Shown here: positions 1-9,314 of the stretch, one piece after another
Numbering within the stretch: position 1 is the stretch's first letter
Layout of the letters: each line of letters opens with the position of its first letter
Source of the DNA: Mesorhizobium sp.
Lineage (GTDB): Bacteria; Pseudomonadota; Alphaproteobacteria; Rhizobiales; Rhizobiaceae
Assembly: GCF_004962925.1 (NCBI RefSeq)
Contig: NZ_SUEO01000011.1
Coordinates: 14,016 to 52,789 of the forward strand
Length of the DNA stretch: 38,774 nucleotides
Direction of reading: 5' to 3'
Notes under the pieces: generated by a model
Told to the model about the DNA's origin: nothing
The model's input: the letters and a program-made list of their open reading frames with translations, nothing else
The model's database searches: none
Translations under genes and position numbers: made by a program

Positions 1-1
1 C

Positions 2-457
2 GATCAGATGCGCCCGGATGCCTCGACGCTGGCGCTGGCCTCGGTCGAGGTCGACGTCTCCTCGCTGACGCCGGGAACGTCGCTTGTCGTGAAATGGCGC
101 GGCAAGCCGGTGGTCGTGCGCAACCGCACCGAACAAGAGATGAAGGACGGCGAGGCGGTCAATTTGGCCCAGCTCAAGGATCCGATCGCCCGCAACGCCA
201 ATCTGCCGGCCGACGCACCGGCGACCGACGCCAACCGGACCACGCCGGGCAAGGAAGCCTGGATGGTGATGGTCCAGGTCTGCACCCATCTCGGCTGCAT
301 TCCGCTCGGCCAGGAAGGCGAGTTCGGCGGCTGGTTCTGCCCATGCCACGGCTCGGTGTACGACACCGCCGGCCGCGTCCGGGCGGGGCCGGCGCCGGAG
401 AACATGGCGGTGCCGGTGTTCCAGTTCATTTCCGACACCAAGATCCGTATCGGCTGA
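2..457 (+). CDS. petA: Ubiquinol-cytochrome c reductase iron-sulfur (Rieske) subunit, 5' truncated by window edge
   Basis: This is the high-potential 2Fe-2S subunit of the cytochrome bc1 complex, which passes electrons from quinol to cytochrome c1. The frame is open from base 2, and the N-terminal transmembrane anchor lies outside the window. Both Rieske cluster boxes are visible: CTHLGC and CPCHGS, which supply two Cys and two His to the cluster plus the disulfide cysteines. The C-terminus ([14 protein letters not shown]) is complete, with a TGA stop. petB follows after 17 bases, so the genes are co-transcribed. Identity is secure; only the true start is missing. Confidence 0.97.
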   Translation, partial: DQMRPDASTLALASVEVDVSSLTPGTSLVVKWRGKPVVVRNRTEQEMKDGEAVNLAQLKDPIARNANLPADAPATDANRTTPGKEAWMVMVQVCTHLGCIPLGQEGEFGGWFCPCHGSVYDTAGRVRAGPAPENMAVPVFQFISDTKIRIG

Positions 458-474
458 GGCTAGGGGATATTTCG

Positions 475-1779
475 ATGAGCGAGGGACACTCGACCTATAC
501 GCCCAAGACCGGTATCGGACGCTGGTTCGACGCCCGCATGCCGCTGCCGCGGCTGGTCTATGACAGCTTCGTCGCCTATCCGGTGCCGCGCAACCTTAAC
601 TATGCGTGGACCTTCGGCGGCATCCTGGCGATCATGCTGACGGCGCAGATCCTGACCGGCATCGTACTGGCCATGCACTATGCGGCGGACAGCGCTCTCG
701 CCTTCGATTCGGTCGAGAAGATCATGCGCGACGTGAATTCCGGCTGGCTGCTGCGTTACATGCATTCGAACGGCGCGTCGTTCTTCTTCGTCGCCGTCTA
801 CATCCACATCTTCCGCGGGCTCTACTATGGTTCCTACAAGGCGCCGCGCGAGCTTCTGTGGATCCTCGGCTGCATCATCTACCTCCTGATGATGGCGACA
901 GGCTTCATGGGCTACGTGCTGCCCTGGGGGCAGATGAGCTTCTGGGGCGCGACGGTCATCACCGGCTTCTTCAGCGCCATCCCGCTGGTCGGCGACTGGA
1001 TCCAGCAGCTTTTGCTCGGCGGCTTCGCCGTCGACAACCCGACGCTGAACCGCTTCTTTTCACTGCATTATCTTCTGCCGTTCATGATCGCCGGCGTCGT
1101 CGTGCTGCATATATGGGCGCTGCATGTGGTCGGCCAGTCGAACCCGACCGGCATCGAGGTCAAGTCGAAGACCGACACCGTCGCCTTCACCCCTTACGCG
1201 ACCATCAAGGACGCGTTCGGGATGCTCGTATTCCTGTTCATCTTCGCCTATTTCGTCTTCTACCTGCCGAACTATCTCGGCCACCCGGACAACTACACAG
1301 TCGCCAATCCGCTGAAGACGCCCGCCCATATCGTGCCGGAATGGTACTTCCTGCCGTTCTACGCGATCCTGCGCGCCATCACCTTCAATATCGGGCCGAT
1401 CAACTCCAAGCTCGGTGGCGTGCTTTGCATGTTCGGCGCCATCGCCATGCTGTTCCTGGTGCCGTGGCTCGACACCTCAAAGGTCCGTTCGGCGGTCTAC
1501 CGGCCCTGGTACAAGCTGTTCTTCTGGCTGTTCGTGATCGATGCCGTCCTGCTTGGCTGGCTGGGTTCGCAGCCGGCCGAAGGCAGCTATGTCTTCATGG
1601 CGCAGATGGCGACATTGTTCTATTTCGCCTTCTTCCTGGTCGTGCTGCCAGTGCTCGGCCTGATCGAGACGCCGCGGCGGTTGCCGAATTCGATCACCGA
1701 GGCGGTGCTCGAGAAGAACAAGGGTGGCGGCGGCGGACATCCGGCTCGCGCGACAGCCGCACCGGAAACCAAGGGCTGA
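475..1779 (+). CDS. petB: Cytochrome b of the bc1 complex
   Basis: This 434-residue integral membrane subunit carries hemes bL and bH and both quinone sites of complex III. Visible features are the N-terminal [12 protein letters not shown] segment, paired heme-ligand histidines in helices B and D ([12 protein letters not shown]...IHIFRG and HYLLPF...HVVG), and the Qo-site PEWY motif ([13 protein letters not shown]). The Gly-rich tail after the last helix (GGGGGH...) is a small extension. The ATG at 475 is chosen because AGGGGAT lies just upstream and the protein starts in the usual family way. The same frame is open further upstream, but that part overlaps petA and is not coding. petB and petC are separate genes here, not fused as in some Bradyrhizobium relatives. 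Confidence 0.97.
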   Translation: MSEGHSTYTPKTGIGRWFDARMPLPRLVYDSFVAYPVPRNLNYAWTFGGILAIMLTAQILTGIVLAMHYAADSALAFDSVEKIMRDVNSGWLLRYMHSNGASFFFVAVYIHIFRGLYYGSYKAPRELLWILGCIIYLLMMATGFMGYVLPWGQMSFWGATVITGFFSAIPLVGDWIQQLLLGGFAVDNPTLNRFFSLHYLLPFMIAGVVVLHIWALHVVGQSNPTGIEVKSKTDTVAFTPYATIKDAFGMLVFLFIFAYFVFYLPNYLGHPDNYTVANPLKTPAHIVPEWYFLPFYAILRAITFNIGPINSKLGGVLCMFGAIAMLFLVPWLDTSKVRSAVYRPWYKLFFWLFVIDAVLLGWLGSQPAEGSYVFMAQMATLFYFAFFLVVLPVLGLIETPRRLPNSITEAVLEKNKGGGGGHPARATAAPETKG

Positions 1780-1825
1780 GCATGATCCCGAAAAGTGGAG
1801 ACCGTTTTTCGGACAGGATCATGCT
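1779..1825. repeat. Palindromic intergenic element between petB and petC
   Basis: A perfect 10-base inverted repeat (AGCATGATCC at 1779-1788 and GGATCATGCT at 1816-1825) encloses an inner CGAAAA/TTTTCG pair. The element starts on the last base of the petB stop codon. The inner pattern, read on the minus strand, matches that of the elements at 27152, 30970 and 32759. It could fold into a stable hairpin in the pet mRNA. Confidence 0.8.
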
Positions 1826-1868
1826 CGAGACGACGACAGCGCGGCAGAGAATCTCAAGGGGATTTGGC

Positions 1869-2741
1869 ATGAAGACGATTCTCACCTCGCTGGCGCTGCT
1901 CGGCCTTGTGTTGGCGGGCACTGCAGCCGCGACCACCGGGGCCACCGCCCAGGAAGAGGCGCACAACGAAGCCGCGCCGACGCATTTCCCGATACACGAG
2001 CCGAAGGAGATGGACTGGAGCTTCGCCGGGCCGTTCGGCACCTACGACAAGACACAGTTGCAGCGCGGGCTGAAGGTCTACAAGGAAGTCTGCGCGGCCT
2101 GCCATTCGATGAATTTGGTGGCGTTCCGCACGCTGGAAGATCTTGGCTATTCGGAAGCGCAGGTCAAGGCGCTGGCGGCCGAGTACACCATCAATGATGG
2201 TCCCAACGATGCCGGCGACATGTTCGATCGTCCCGGCATACCGTCCGACCATTTTCCGGCACCGTTCCCCAACGAGCAGGCAGCAGCAGCCGCCAATGGC
2301 GGGGCTGCCCCGCCCGACATGTCGCTGCTGGCCAAGGCGCGCGGCGTCACGCGCGGCTTTCCGCGTTTCGTCTTCGACATCTTCACGCAATACGCGCAGG
2401 GCGGTCCCGACTATATCCACTCGCTGCTGACCGGCTATGACGAGCAGCCGCCGGCGGGCATGGAGATACCGGAAGGCACGCACTACAATCCGTACTTCAT
2501 AGCCGGCGTTTCGCTGAAGATGCCCAAGCCGCTTTCCGACGATCAGGTGACCTATGACGACGGCTCGCCGCAGACGGTCGACCAATATTCCCGCGACGTG
2601 TCGGCCTTCCTGATGTGGGCAGCCGAGCCGCATCTGGAAGCCCGCAAGAAGACCGGTTTTCGCGTGCTGGTCTTCCTGTTGCTGTTCGGGGCGCTGGTCT
2701 ACCTGACCAAGCGCAAGGTGTGGGCCGGCGTGGCGCACTGA
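1869..2741 (+). CDS. petC: Cytochrome c1 of the bc1 complex
   Basis: This 290-residue protein is the c-type heme subunit that receives electrons from the Rieske protein. It has a Sec signal peptide (residues about 1-28, ending ATAQ), a single CAACH heme-attachment motif at residues 75-79, and a C-terminal membrane anchor ([14 protein letters not shown]) followed by a basic tail. The ATG at 1869 gives the signal peptide directly. An in-frame ATG at 1782 lies inside the palindromic element and would add a non-signal-like leader, so it was not used. It is the last gene of the operon, with a strong terminator 24 bases on. Confidence 0.96.
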   Translation: MKTILTSLALLGLVLAGTAAATTGATAQEEAHNEAAPTHFPIHEPKEMDWSFAGPFGTYDKTQLQRGLKVYKEVCAACHSMNLVAFRTLEDLGYSEAQVKALAAEYTINDGPNDAGDMFDRPGIPSDHFPAPFPNEQAAAAANGGAAPPDMSLLAKARGVTRGFPRFVFDIFTQYAQGGPDYIHSLLTGYDEQPPAGMEIPEGTHYNPYFIAGVSLKMPKPLSDDQVTYDDGSPQTVDQYSRDVSAFLMWAAEPHLEARKKTGFRVLVFLLLFGALVYLTKRKVWAGVAH

Positions 2742-2764
2742 GCTACGGAATGTCACGAGGGGAA

Positions 2765-2787
2765 GGGGCGTCGAAAGACGCCCTTTT
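2765..2787 (+). terminator. Rho-independent terminator of the pet operon
   Basis: A 7-bp stem GGGCGTC (2766-2772) and GACGCCC (2777-2783) with a GAAA tetraloop is followed by TTTT. It lies directly after petC. Confidence 0.85.
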
Positions 2788-2943
2788 GCATTTCCGAAAG
2801 CCTTCTCCAGTCGTTTGCCGGACAATTTTCTTCCAGGCCGGTCACATCGCGGTAGCCGTCGTCGGCCGCGCCGGGTTACGATCGGCCAAAGTTCCTTTCA
2901 CGCCTTAAGCCGAATCCGACGAATGGCCCCGGAGAGCCGCCCC

Positions 2944-3489
2944 ATGAAACCTTCGCTCGAAGACACGCTGCTTGCAGCGATCCGCACCATTCCGGACTAT
3001 CCCAGGCCGGGCATCCTGTTTCGCGACATCACCACGCTGCTCGGCAATGCGCGCGCCTTCCGCCGCGCCATCGACGAGCTGGTGCATCCCTATGCCGGCC
3101 AGAAGGTCGACAAGATCGCCGGCATCGAGGCGCGCGGCTTCATCCTTGGCGGCGCCATCGCCCACCAGCTCTCGGCCGGCTTCGTGCCGATCCGCAAGAA
3201 GGGCAAGCTGCCTTACGAGACGGTGCGCGTCGCCTACAGCCTCGAATACGGGCTGGACGAGATGGAGATGCACAAGGATGGCGTGTCGCCGGGCGAGAAG
3301 GTCATCCTGGTCGACGACCTGATCGCCACGGGCGGCACGGCGGCGGCGGCGGTCCAGCTGTTACGGCAGATCGGCGCCGACATTATCGCCGCCTGCTTCG
3401 TCATCGACCTGCCGGACCTCGGCGGCCGCGAAAAGCTCGAAGCGCTCGGCGTGCCGGTCAGGACGCTGATCGGGTTCGAAGGACATTGA
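2944..3489 (+). CDS. apt: Adenine phosphoribosyltransferase
   Basis: Converts adenine and PRPP to AMP in purine salvage, in the cytosol. The 181-residue length fits the family. The PRPP-binding motif is clear ([16 protein letters not shown]), as are the upstream [14 protein letters not shown] and [10 protein letters not shown] segments typical of Apt. The ATG at 2944 is favoured because GGAGAG sits 7 bases upstream; an in-frame ATG at 2923 would add seven residues (MAPESRP). It stands alone between the pet terminator and a convergent minus-strand cluster. Confidence 0.95.
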   Translation: MKPSLEDTLLAAIRTIPDYPRPGILFRDITTLLGNARAFRRAIDELVHPYAGQKVDKIAGIEARGFILGGAIAHQLSAGFVPIRKKGKLPYETVRVAYSLEYGLDEMEMHKDGVSPGEKVILVDDLIATGGTAAAAVQLLRQIGADIIAACFVIDLPDLGGREKLEALGVPVRTLIGFEGH

Positions 3490-3504
3490 GAGAGCGCGGC
3501 TCTT

Positions 3505-3527
3505 CCTTCTCCTCTTGTGGGAGAAGG
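3505..3527. repeat. Hairpin in the apt / MaoC convergent gap
   Basis: A perfect 8-bp inverted repeat CCTTCTCC / GGAGAAGG with a 7-base loop lies between convergent genes. There is no T-run on the 3' side of the stem on either strand, so it is not a canonical terminator. It resembles the short CCTTCTCC...GGAGAAGG hairpins that recur in rhizobial intergenic DNA (from memory). Confidence 0.55.
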
Positions 3528-3538
3528 AAAAAGGTTCC

Positions 3539-4009
3539 TCACCCCACCTTCACCAGCACGGCACTTTCGAACTCGATGACCTTGTCGCCGGTCGAATCGA
3601 AGGCCTCCGAGCGAAGCGTGAGCAACCGCCAGCCTGGCCGTGACATGATGGGGCGATGGGCAAGCGCGGTGCGGGTGAAGGTCACGGTTTCTCCGGCATA
3701 GACGGGCTTCAGCCATTTGAGGTTCTTGAAGCCGGGCGAGGGGCCGAATTCGGGCGCCGGCCCAGCTCCGGCCCACCGGGCGCCGTCGGCCTCCACGCCG
3801 GTCTCGAGGTTCAATTTCATCCAGGTTGCAGCTGTGTGCCAGCCCGAGGCGCACAGGCCGCCGAACACGCTTCTCTTCGCCGCCTCTTCGTCGAGATGGA
3901 ATATCTGCGGATCGTATTTCCTGGCGAACGCCCTGATCGCCTCGGATTCGAATTTATGCGACCCGAGCGTGACGGTGACGCCGATGCAGAAGAACTCGTC
4001 CAATGTCAT
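3539..4009 (-). CDS. MaoC-like (hot-dog fold) dehydratase, downstream copy
   Basis: A 156-residue single hot-dog protein of the MaoC / R-specific enoyl-CoA hydratase type, which adds water to enoyl-thioesters. The hydratase signature is visible as ARKYDPQIFHLDEEAAKRSV (the D..H catalytic pair of the family) followed by FGGLCASGWHTAATWMKL. Its start overlaps the stop of the upstream paralogue by 4 bases (ATGA), so the two are translationally coupled. The natural substrate cannot be read from the sequence. Confidence 0.85.
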   Translation of the reverse strand: MTLDEFFCIGVTVTLGSHKFESEAIRAFARKYDPQIFHLDEEAAKRSVFGGLCASGWHTAATWMKLNLETGVEADGARWAGAGPAPEFGPSPGFKNLKWLKPVYAGETVTFTRTALAHRPIMSRPGWRLLTLRSEAFDSTGDKVIEFESAVLVKVG

Positions 4010-4476
4010 GAGAGGCCCTGTGCGGCATCACGCGCGAGGAACATGACGGTGTTCTCGAGTTCGAAGACGCCTTCGCCACGCTGGTTGAAAAGCTCGCTGC
4101 GCATGGTGACGAGGCCGAGTTGGGGTTTCGATCTGGACAGGCGCTTGGCAAGGACGGTGGTGTTGCCGCTCAAGATGTCGCCGGCCAACACCGGCTTCTT
4201 CCATCGGACCTGGTCGACACCGGGGGCGCCTTGCGAGGTCGAGTCCAGCAGGAAGGCGTCGCATAGCATGCGCATGAACATCGCGCAGGTGTGCCAGCCG
4301 GAGGCCGCCAGCCCGCCAAGGATGCTGGCCTTGCCCGCCGCCTCGTCGAGATGCATCGGCTGCGCATCGAACTCTTGCGCGAATTCGATGATCTCGGCCG
4401 CACTCACCAGCTTCGTGCCGAGGTCGAGCGAGGCGCCCTCGACGAAATCCTCATAGGCCCAACTCTTTCCGGTCAT
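4006..4476 (-). CDS. MaoC-like (hot-dog fold) dehydratase, upstream copy
   Basis: Also 156 residues and clearly paralogous to the next gene: AQEFDAQPMHLDEAAGKASI and LGGLAASGWHTCAMFM align without gaps to the partner's equivalent segments. The Asp/His catalytic pair of the hydratase site is kept. The adjacent copies of equal length could form a heterodimer, or may simply be a duplication. Pathway unknown. Confidence 0.85.
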   Translation of the reverse strand: MTGKSWAYEDFVEGASLDLGTKLVSAAEIIEFAQEFDAQPMHLDEAAGKASILGGLAASGWHTCAMFMRMLCDAFLLDSTSQGAPGVDQVRWKKPVLAGDILSGNTTVLAKRLSRSKPQLGLVTMRSELFNQRGEGVFELENTVMFLARDAAQGLS

Positions 4477-4622
4477 GGTCTGGAATCCGGTTCAACATTG
4501 TACGATCGCAACGGATCGGGGTTCCCGGATGCAAGCGGGGCGGGATTTGGTCAAGTAATTTCTGGTGCACCAGGCCATCGCGCCCAACAGAACAGCCAAC
4601 GGAAACAGAAAGTCTGAAGGCT

Positions 4623-5597
4623 CTACAACCAGCCGCGGCGGCGGAAATACCAGAAGGGCAGGATCGCCGATAGGATCATCAAGCCGATGGCGAATGGGTA
4701 GCCGAACTGCCATTTGAGCTCGGGTATGATATCGAAATTCATACCGTAAATCGAAGCGACCAGCGTCGGCGGCAGAAAGATGACCGCGGCGACGGAGAAG
4801 ATCTTGATGATGGCGTTCTGCTCGATCGAGATCATACCGAGCGTCGCGTCGAGCAGGAAGCTGATCTTCTGCGACAGGAAGGTGGCATGGTCGGCGAGCG
4901 ACAGCACGTCGCGCGACAAGGTCTTGATACGCGCGCGAATGTCCTTGCTCATCTTGGTCTGGGTCGAGGCGTGGGCGAGGAAGCCGGCGAGCCGCTGCAA
5001 CGAGATCAGGCTGTCGCGGATCGAGGAGGCGATGTCCTCCTTGCGACCGATGGCCTTGAGCAATTCCTGGAAGTCGCGGTTGCGCTTGGAGACCTTGGTC
5101 GAGCGCGCTTCGAAGATGTCGCGCGAAATCGCCTCGATGTCGCGGCCGGCGCGCTCCAGAATGTCGGCGAGGCGGTCGACGATCGCCTCCAGCAGGCCGA
5201 TCAGGATGGTGTCGCCGCTGGTGCAGCCGGTCGCCACCTTCTCGGCGCGCAGCGGAAAGGTCTTGAAGGCTTTGGGTTCGTGATAGCGCACGGTAATCAG
5301 CCTGTTGCCGGCCAGCACGAAGGTGACCGGCGACATCAGGGGATCGTCGACCTCGGTCTGGGCCGGCAGCGTGGCGGTCATGAAATAGGCGCCGTCCTCG
5401 ACATAGAGGCGGCTGGAAATCTCGATTTCCTCCATCTCCTCGCGCGTCGGAATGGCAACACCGAGCCAAGTCTCGATGGCCGTTTCCTCTTCCTTGGTAG
5501 GGTTCATAAGGTCGGCCCAGACGACCTTATCGCTGTTTGCCAAGAGATCGTCAGCGAGGCGCAGGCGATCATTGTCCACGACGAATGCCTTGATCAT
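4623..5597 (-). CDS. corA: CorA-family magnesium/cobalt transporter
   Basis: This 324-residue protein has a long acidic, helical cytoplasmic N-terminal domain and two C-terminal transmembrane helices. The selectivity motif YGMNF closes the first helix (IIKIFSVAAVIFLPPTLVASIYGMNF), and the second helix ends in the basic tail FWYFRRRGWL. This is the CorA topology, forming a pentameric Mg2+ channel in the inner membrane. The start at 5597 (MIKAFVVDNDRL) is the only sensible ATG. It lies 219 bases after ychF with no clear terminator between them. Substrate is assigned by family only. Confidence 0.92.
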   Translation of the reverse strand: MIKAFVVDNDRLRLADDLLANSDKVVWADLMNPTKEEETAIETWLGVAIPTREEMEEIEISSRLYVEDGAYFMTATLPAQTEVDDPLMSPVTFVLAGNRLITVRYHEPKAFKTFPLRAEKVATGCTSGDTILIGLLEAIVDRLADILERAGRDIEAISRDIFEARSTKVSKRNRDFQELLKAIGRKEDIASSIRDSLISLQRLAGFLAHASTQTKMSKDIRARIKTLSRDVLSLADHATFLSQKISFLLDATLGMISIEQNAIIKIFSVAAVIFLPPTLVASIYGMNFDIIPELKWQFGYPFAIGLMILSAILPFWYFRRRGWL

Positions 5598-5816
5598 CGC
5601 CGGGTCTCCCTTGCTGTGGCCAAAAGGATGGGTTCGAGCGGGCGTGTCGTTTCGGATTGCACGGGACAGGCTTTCGACGAAAGCGCGGGCCGGTGCAGAC
5701 GCCCCTTAGACCGGGCATTGCGGGCAGTCAAGCCACGCGGAGGCAGCCTTTGCGACGTGCACGAGGCTGTGATCGCGCCGGTGCCCGTGACGGCTGCCGG
5801 CGCGCCGTCGGTCAGG

Positions 5817-6920
5817 TCAGGTGTTGAACTTGAACAGCATGATGTCGCCGTCCTGGACGACATATTCCTTGCCTTCGTCGCGCGCCTTGCCGGCTTCCTT
5901 GGCCGCCACTTCGCCGCCCAGCGTGATGAAGTCGTTGTAGGCGATGGTCTGGGCGCGGATGAAGCCACGCTCGAAATCGGTGTGGATGACGCCAGCCGCC
6001 TGCGGCGCCTTGGCGCCCTTGTGCACGGTCCAGGCGCGCGTCTCCTTCGGCCCGACGGTGAAATAGGTGATGAGCTGCAAAAGCTCGTAGCCGGCGCGGA
6101 TCACCTTGTTCAGGCCCGGTTCCTCAAGACCCAGCGTGGCGAGGAACTCCATTTCCTCTTCATCGCTGAGCTGCGCGACCTCGGCTTCGATCGCCGCGGA
6201 AATCACCACGGTGCGGGCGCCTTGCGCAGCAGCCATCTGTTCGACTGCATTGGTGTGCGCATTGCCGGTGGCGGCGTCGGCCTCGGCGACATTGCAGACA
6301 TAGAGCACGGGGTGCGACGTCAGCAGGTTCAGCCCCTGCAGGATGCGCAGATCCTCAGGCGCGATGCCGTTGAGCAGGATGCGGGCGGGCTTGCCGGCCT
6401 GCAGGAGTTCAAGCGCGGCTTCCATCATCGGAAGCACGGTCATCGCCTCCTTGTCCTTGCCGGAAGCGCGCTTGCGGAACTGCACGATGCGGCGCTCAAG
6501 GCTGTCGAGATCGGCGAGCATCAGCTCGGTCTCGACGGTCTCGGCGTCAGCGACGGGATCGATGCGGCCCTCGACATGGGTGATGTCGTCATCCTCGAAG
6601 CAGCGGAGCACATGGACAATGGCGTCGACCTCACGGATGTTGGCCAGGAACTGGTTGCCCAGCCCTTCGCCTTTCGAGGCGCCGCGCACCAGGCCGGCGA
6701 TGTCGACGAAGGAGATGCGGGTCGGGATGATCTCCTTCGACTTGCCGATCGCCGCGATCTTCTGCAGGCGTGGGTCGGGCACCGCTACCTCACCGGTGTT
6801 TGGTTCGATGGTGCAGAACGGATAGTTGGCGGCCTGCGCCGCCGCCGTCCTGGTCAGCGCGTTGAAAAGCGTCGACTTGCCGACGTTGGGCAAGCCAACG
6901 ATGCCGCATTTGAAACCCAT
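5817..6920 (-). CDS. ychF: Redox-regulated ATPase/GTPase YchF (OLA1 family)
   Basis: A 367-residue ribosome-associated P-loop NTPase of the Obg family. Visible motifs are the Walker A (GLPNVGKSTLFN), the G3-type DIAGLVRGASKGEGLGNQFL and the C-terminal TGS-like domain (YFTVGPKETRAWTV...AAGVIHTDFERGFIRA). Its length matches the family. It lies downstream of pth in the same orientation, an order widely seen in bacteria. Confidence 0.97.
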   Translation of the reverse strand: MGFKCGIVGLPNVGKSTLFNALTRTAAAQAANYPFCTIEPNTGEVAVPDPRLQKIAAIGKSKEIIPTRISFVDIAGLVRGASKGEGLGNQFLANIREVDAIVHVLRCFEDDDITHVEGRIDPVADAETVETELMLADLDSLERRIVQFRKRASGKDKEAMTVLPMMEAALELLQAGKPARILLNGIAPEDLRILQGLNLLTSHPVLYVCNVAEADAATGNAHTNAVEQMAAAQGARTVVISAAIEAEVAQLSDEEEMEFLATLGLEEPGLNKVIRAGYELLQLITYFTVGPKETRAWTVHKGAKAPQAAGVIHTDFERGFIRAQTIAYNDFITLGGEVAAKEAGKARDEGKEYVVQDGDIMLFKFNT

Positions 6921-7017
6921 TTTTATCCGGTCCTATCGGGAAATCGAAATTTGATGAGGGCTATGGGCGAAAGGGGTGACGAACGTCAAGCCCTTCGGCT
7001 CCGATCCGTCGCGAGGC

Positions 7018-7749
7018 CTAATCCTTGCCGCCGAAGAGCTTCTTCAGCATGGCGGCCATCGGGCCGGTTTGAGGCAGCTTGACCGCCGGCTGCTGCGGCC
7101 GCGCCTGACGGACGTGACTCTGCTGTTTTGCACCCTGTTGTTTTTGCCCGGGCTTTTCCGGCTCGGGCGCAGCACCGGTCTTGCGCTGGACGGCAACGCT
7201 GACCTTGTTCATGAAGCCGGACTCATCACCCCTGACGATCAAGTCGGCATGATCACCGATGGCTTCGAGCAGCGGCTCCAGCCATTCGCGATCGGCCTTG
7301 GCGAAATCGCCAAGCACATGATGCTGGACGAATTCCTTGACGCCGGGGTGGCCGACGCCGATGCGCACGCGGCGGTAAGCGTTGCCGACGTGGCCGTCGA
7401 TCGAGCGGATGCCATTGTGACCACCGGCACCGCCGCCAGTCTTCACGCGGACCTTAGCGTCGGCGAGGTCGATCTCGTCATAGAAGACGGTGAGCGCCGA
7501 GGGGGTGAGCTTGTAGAAGCGCAGCGCTTCGCCGATCGACTGGCCGGAATTGTTCATGAAGGTCTGCGGCTTGATCAGGATGATCTTTTCGCCGGCAAGC
7601 GTGCCTTCGGCGATCAGGCCCTGGAACTTCTTCGACCAGGGCGAAAAGGAATGGCGGCGGGCGATTGCGTCCGCCGCCATGAAGCCGACATTGTGCCGAT
7701 TGTTGGCGTATTTCGCGCCCGGATTGCCGAGGCCTGCAAATAGCAGCAT
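7018..7749 (-). CDS. pth: Peptidyl-tRNA hydrolase
   Basis: Cleaves peptidyl-tRNAs released during translation. Family motifs are present: [30 protein letters not shown] and [13 protein letters not shown]. At 243 residues it is about 50 longer than the usual 190, because of a Gln/Pro/Lys-rich tail (residues about 190-243) that is basic and probably disordered. The start is the ATG at 7749. A GTG six bases upstream (7755) overlaps the GGAGG ribosome-binding site and so is not the start. rplY is 22 bases upstream and the two are probably co-transcribed. Confidence 0.96.
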   Translation of the reverse strand: MLLFAGLGNPGAKYANNRHNVGFMAADAIARRHSFSPWSKKFQGLIAEGTLAGEKIILIKPQTFMNNSGQSIGEALRFYKLTPSALTVFYDEIDLADAKVRVKTGGGAGGHNGIRSIDGHVGNAYRRVRIGVGHPGVKEFVQHHVLGDFAKADREWLEPLLEAIGDHADLIVRGDESGFMNKVSVAVQRKTGAAPEPEKPGQKQQGAKQQSHVRQARPQQPAVKLPQTGPMAAMLKKLFGGKD

Positions 7750-7771
7750 CGTCACCTCCGGGCGGAAAGGA

Positions 7772-8416
7772 TTACTTCTCTTCGGCGGCAGGAGCCGCTT
7801 CGGGTTCAGCCGCTTCGACCGTCTCTTCCTCCGCCTCCGGCTTCATCGCCGCGGAGCCGGCAATGGTTGCGACGGTGAAGTCGCGGTCGGAGATCACCGG
7901 CTTGACGCCGGCCGGCAGCTTGACCGCCGAGATGTGGATCGAATCGCCGATATCGGTGCCGGTGAGATCGACGGTGATGAATTCCGGGATCGCATTGGCC
8001 GGGCAGTGGAACTCGACTTCGTGACGCACGATGTTGAGCACGCCGCCGCGCTTGATGCCGGGCGACTTGTCTTCATTGATGAAGTGGACCGGCACGTCGA
8101 CATTGACTTCGGTGTCCTTGCCGATGCGCAGGAAGTCGACATGGACCGGGAAATCCTTGACCGGGTCGAGCTGGAAGTCCTTGGGCAGGACCTGGATCTT
8201 CTTGCCGTCGACATCGATCGTGGCGATCGTGGTCAGGAACCCGCCGCCATGGATCTTGTAGTAGATGTCCTTGTAGGTCAGCGCAATCGCCAGGGGAGGC
8301 TGCTTGTCGCCGTAGATTACTGCAGGCACTTTACCGTTACGGCGAACTGCACGGGCGGACCCCTTACCGACCTGTTCGCGCGCTTCGGCCTTGAGCTCGT
8401 AAGAAGCTTGGCTCAT
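7772..8416 (-). CDS. rplY: 50S ribosomal protein L25 / general stress protein Ctc
   Basis: A 214-residue, two-domain (Ctc-type) L25 that binds 5S rRNA. The N-terminal L25 domain ([26 protein letters not shown]) is followed by the beta-rich TL5/Ctc domain and ends in an acidic Ala/Glu-rich tail. The start [17 protein letters not shown] is typical for alphaproteobacteria, with an AAAGGAAA ribosome-binding site just upstream. It is first in the rplY-pth-ychF series. Confidence 0.96.
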   Translation of the reverse strand: MSQASYELKAEAREQVGKGSARAVRRNGKVPAVIYGDKQPPLAIALTYKDIYYKIHGGGFLTTIATIDVDGKKIQVLPKDFQLDPVKDFPVHVDFLRIGKDTEVNVDVPVHFINEDKSPGIKRGGVLNIVRHEVEFHCPANAIPEFITVDLTGTDIGDSIHISAVKLPAGVKPVISDRDFTVATIAGSAAMKPEAEEETVEAAEPEAAPAAEEK

Positions 8417-8499
8417 GGCATTTCCTTTCGCGTTGTTCTGGAGCGTTCGCGGCCGGCGAGGTGCCTGGGCCGTAAACGTCGAAAGCCGTCATGGCCTTA

Positions 8500-8533
8500 C
8501 ATGATCTGGTCCAAAATCTTTTTTGGGATCACG
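8500..8533. repeat. Imperfect palindrome upstream of rplY
   Basis: Nested inverted repeats: TGATC (8502-8506) with GATCA (8527-8531), and CCAAAA (8511-8516) with TTTTGG (8521-8526). It resembles the palindromic elements elsewhere in the window but lacks their longer loop. It lies 84 bases upstream of the rplY start, so it may fall in or near that promoter. Confidence 0.55.
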
Positions 8534-8897
8534 CAGGCCCGGACAGCCTTCCGCCGCGTTGCCTCCAAGGGTGTCTACGCGGGTGGCGGCTCTATAGCGG
8601 AAGGTGGGGCGAGGTGCAAGCCGTGGTGGGCGTGGCGGCATTTCGCTGAATTTCGGCATTTGCGCCAGAAGCGGTCATCCGCCCGCAGTTCTCGAATGAC
8701 CGCAGTGGGGCCGGAAGCGGACGGTCCGGTTCTGGGACCAACTAGCCAGAAAGGTGCCATTCCGCTGGCGCCCCATCTTGGCCGCAACGACGTTACTTGC
8801 CGTTGCCTGAAAACAACTGCGGCGCCGCGTTGGCCGCCTTGCGCCAGCACCTGCCTCTTGACGCTTCCGGCCGCGATACGCTCCTACCAATCGGTCA

Positions 8898-9068
8898 TCA
8901 TGCGTGTGGCCGAAGGCGGGTGACGAGTGTGGCGAGTTCCGCTTGACGGTATGTGTTGGTTTTGGCGAATACCTCTTTGAGCTGGGTGCGCGCGGTTTCG
9001 CGGCTGACGCCGAGTGCAATTGTCGCCGCAGCATCCTGCCGGTTGACCAACCGGATGGACGCGCCGAG
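8898..9068 (-). pseudogene. Remnant of a LuxR-type HTH regulator (C-terminal tail only)
   Basis: On the minus strand an open frame ending in TGA at 8898 encodes about 56 residues. They include IALGVSRETARTQLKEVFAK followed by TNTYRQAELATLVTRL, which is the C-terminal part of a LuxR/GerE helix-turn-helix domain (recognition helix plus the 'RQAEL' helix). The preceding part of the HTH (the LTPREAEV-type helix) and any sensory domain are absent. The frame becomes unrelated beyond about 9068, where the DUF1194 remnant starts on the other strand. It is best read as a decayed gene. The match is by pattern recognition only. Confidence 0.6.
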
Positions 9069-9314
9069 ATGATGTCCTTCATTCCATGCTTCGCTGGTCG
9101 GAGAAAACCCGAACGGGCACGAGGCGTGCTATTCGCTCTGGCGGTGAGCCTGACAACGTCGCTGTCGGCCACGGCGGAGCAGGTTTCCTCGGTGGATCTC
9201 GAACTGGTTCTTTGTGTCAATGTATCGTCTTCAATGAGCGAGACGGCACAACGGCTGCAGCGGGAGGGATATGTCAACGCACTGCTCGATGCCGCGGTGT
9301 TGCAGTCCATTTGA
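9069..9314 (+). pseudogene. Truncated DUF1194 / von Willebrand A-like protein
   Basis: An 81-residue frame with a signal peptide (ARGVLFALAVSLTTSLSATAEQ) leads into VDLELVLCVNVSSSMSETAQ and LQREGYVNALLDAAVLQSI, then stops. This matches the first part of DUF1194 proteins, which normally read VDLELVLAVDVSGSM and continue for about 200 more residues. The metal-site DxSxS appears as NVSSS, so the first Asp is lost. After the stop, another frame stays open to 9370 (NTAGVVMPISVSFDQYES), which may be frameshifted continuation. No good ribosome-binding site precedes it. Confidence 0.6.

Noticed and set aside
606..1868. Long upstream extension of the petC frame
   Set aside because: It overlaps petB entirely. 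The petC protein needs its signal peptide at the N-terminus, which places the start at 1869.
4887..7082. 731-residue plus-strand frame antisense to corA and ychF
   Set aside because: It is the antisense shadow of two well-supported genes in GC-rich DNA and shows no family motifs.
8575..8897. Possible gene in the gap after rplY
   Set aside because: Frames on both strands lack ribosome-binding sites and recognisable motifs. An inverted CGGTCAT/ATGACCG is present, but nothing supports coding.
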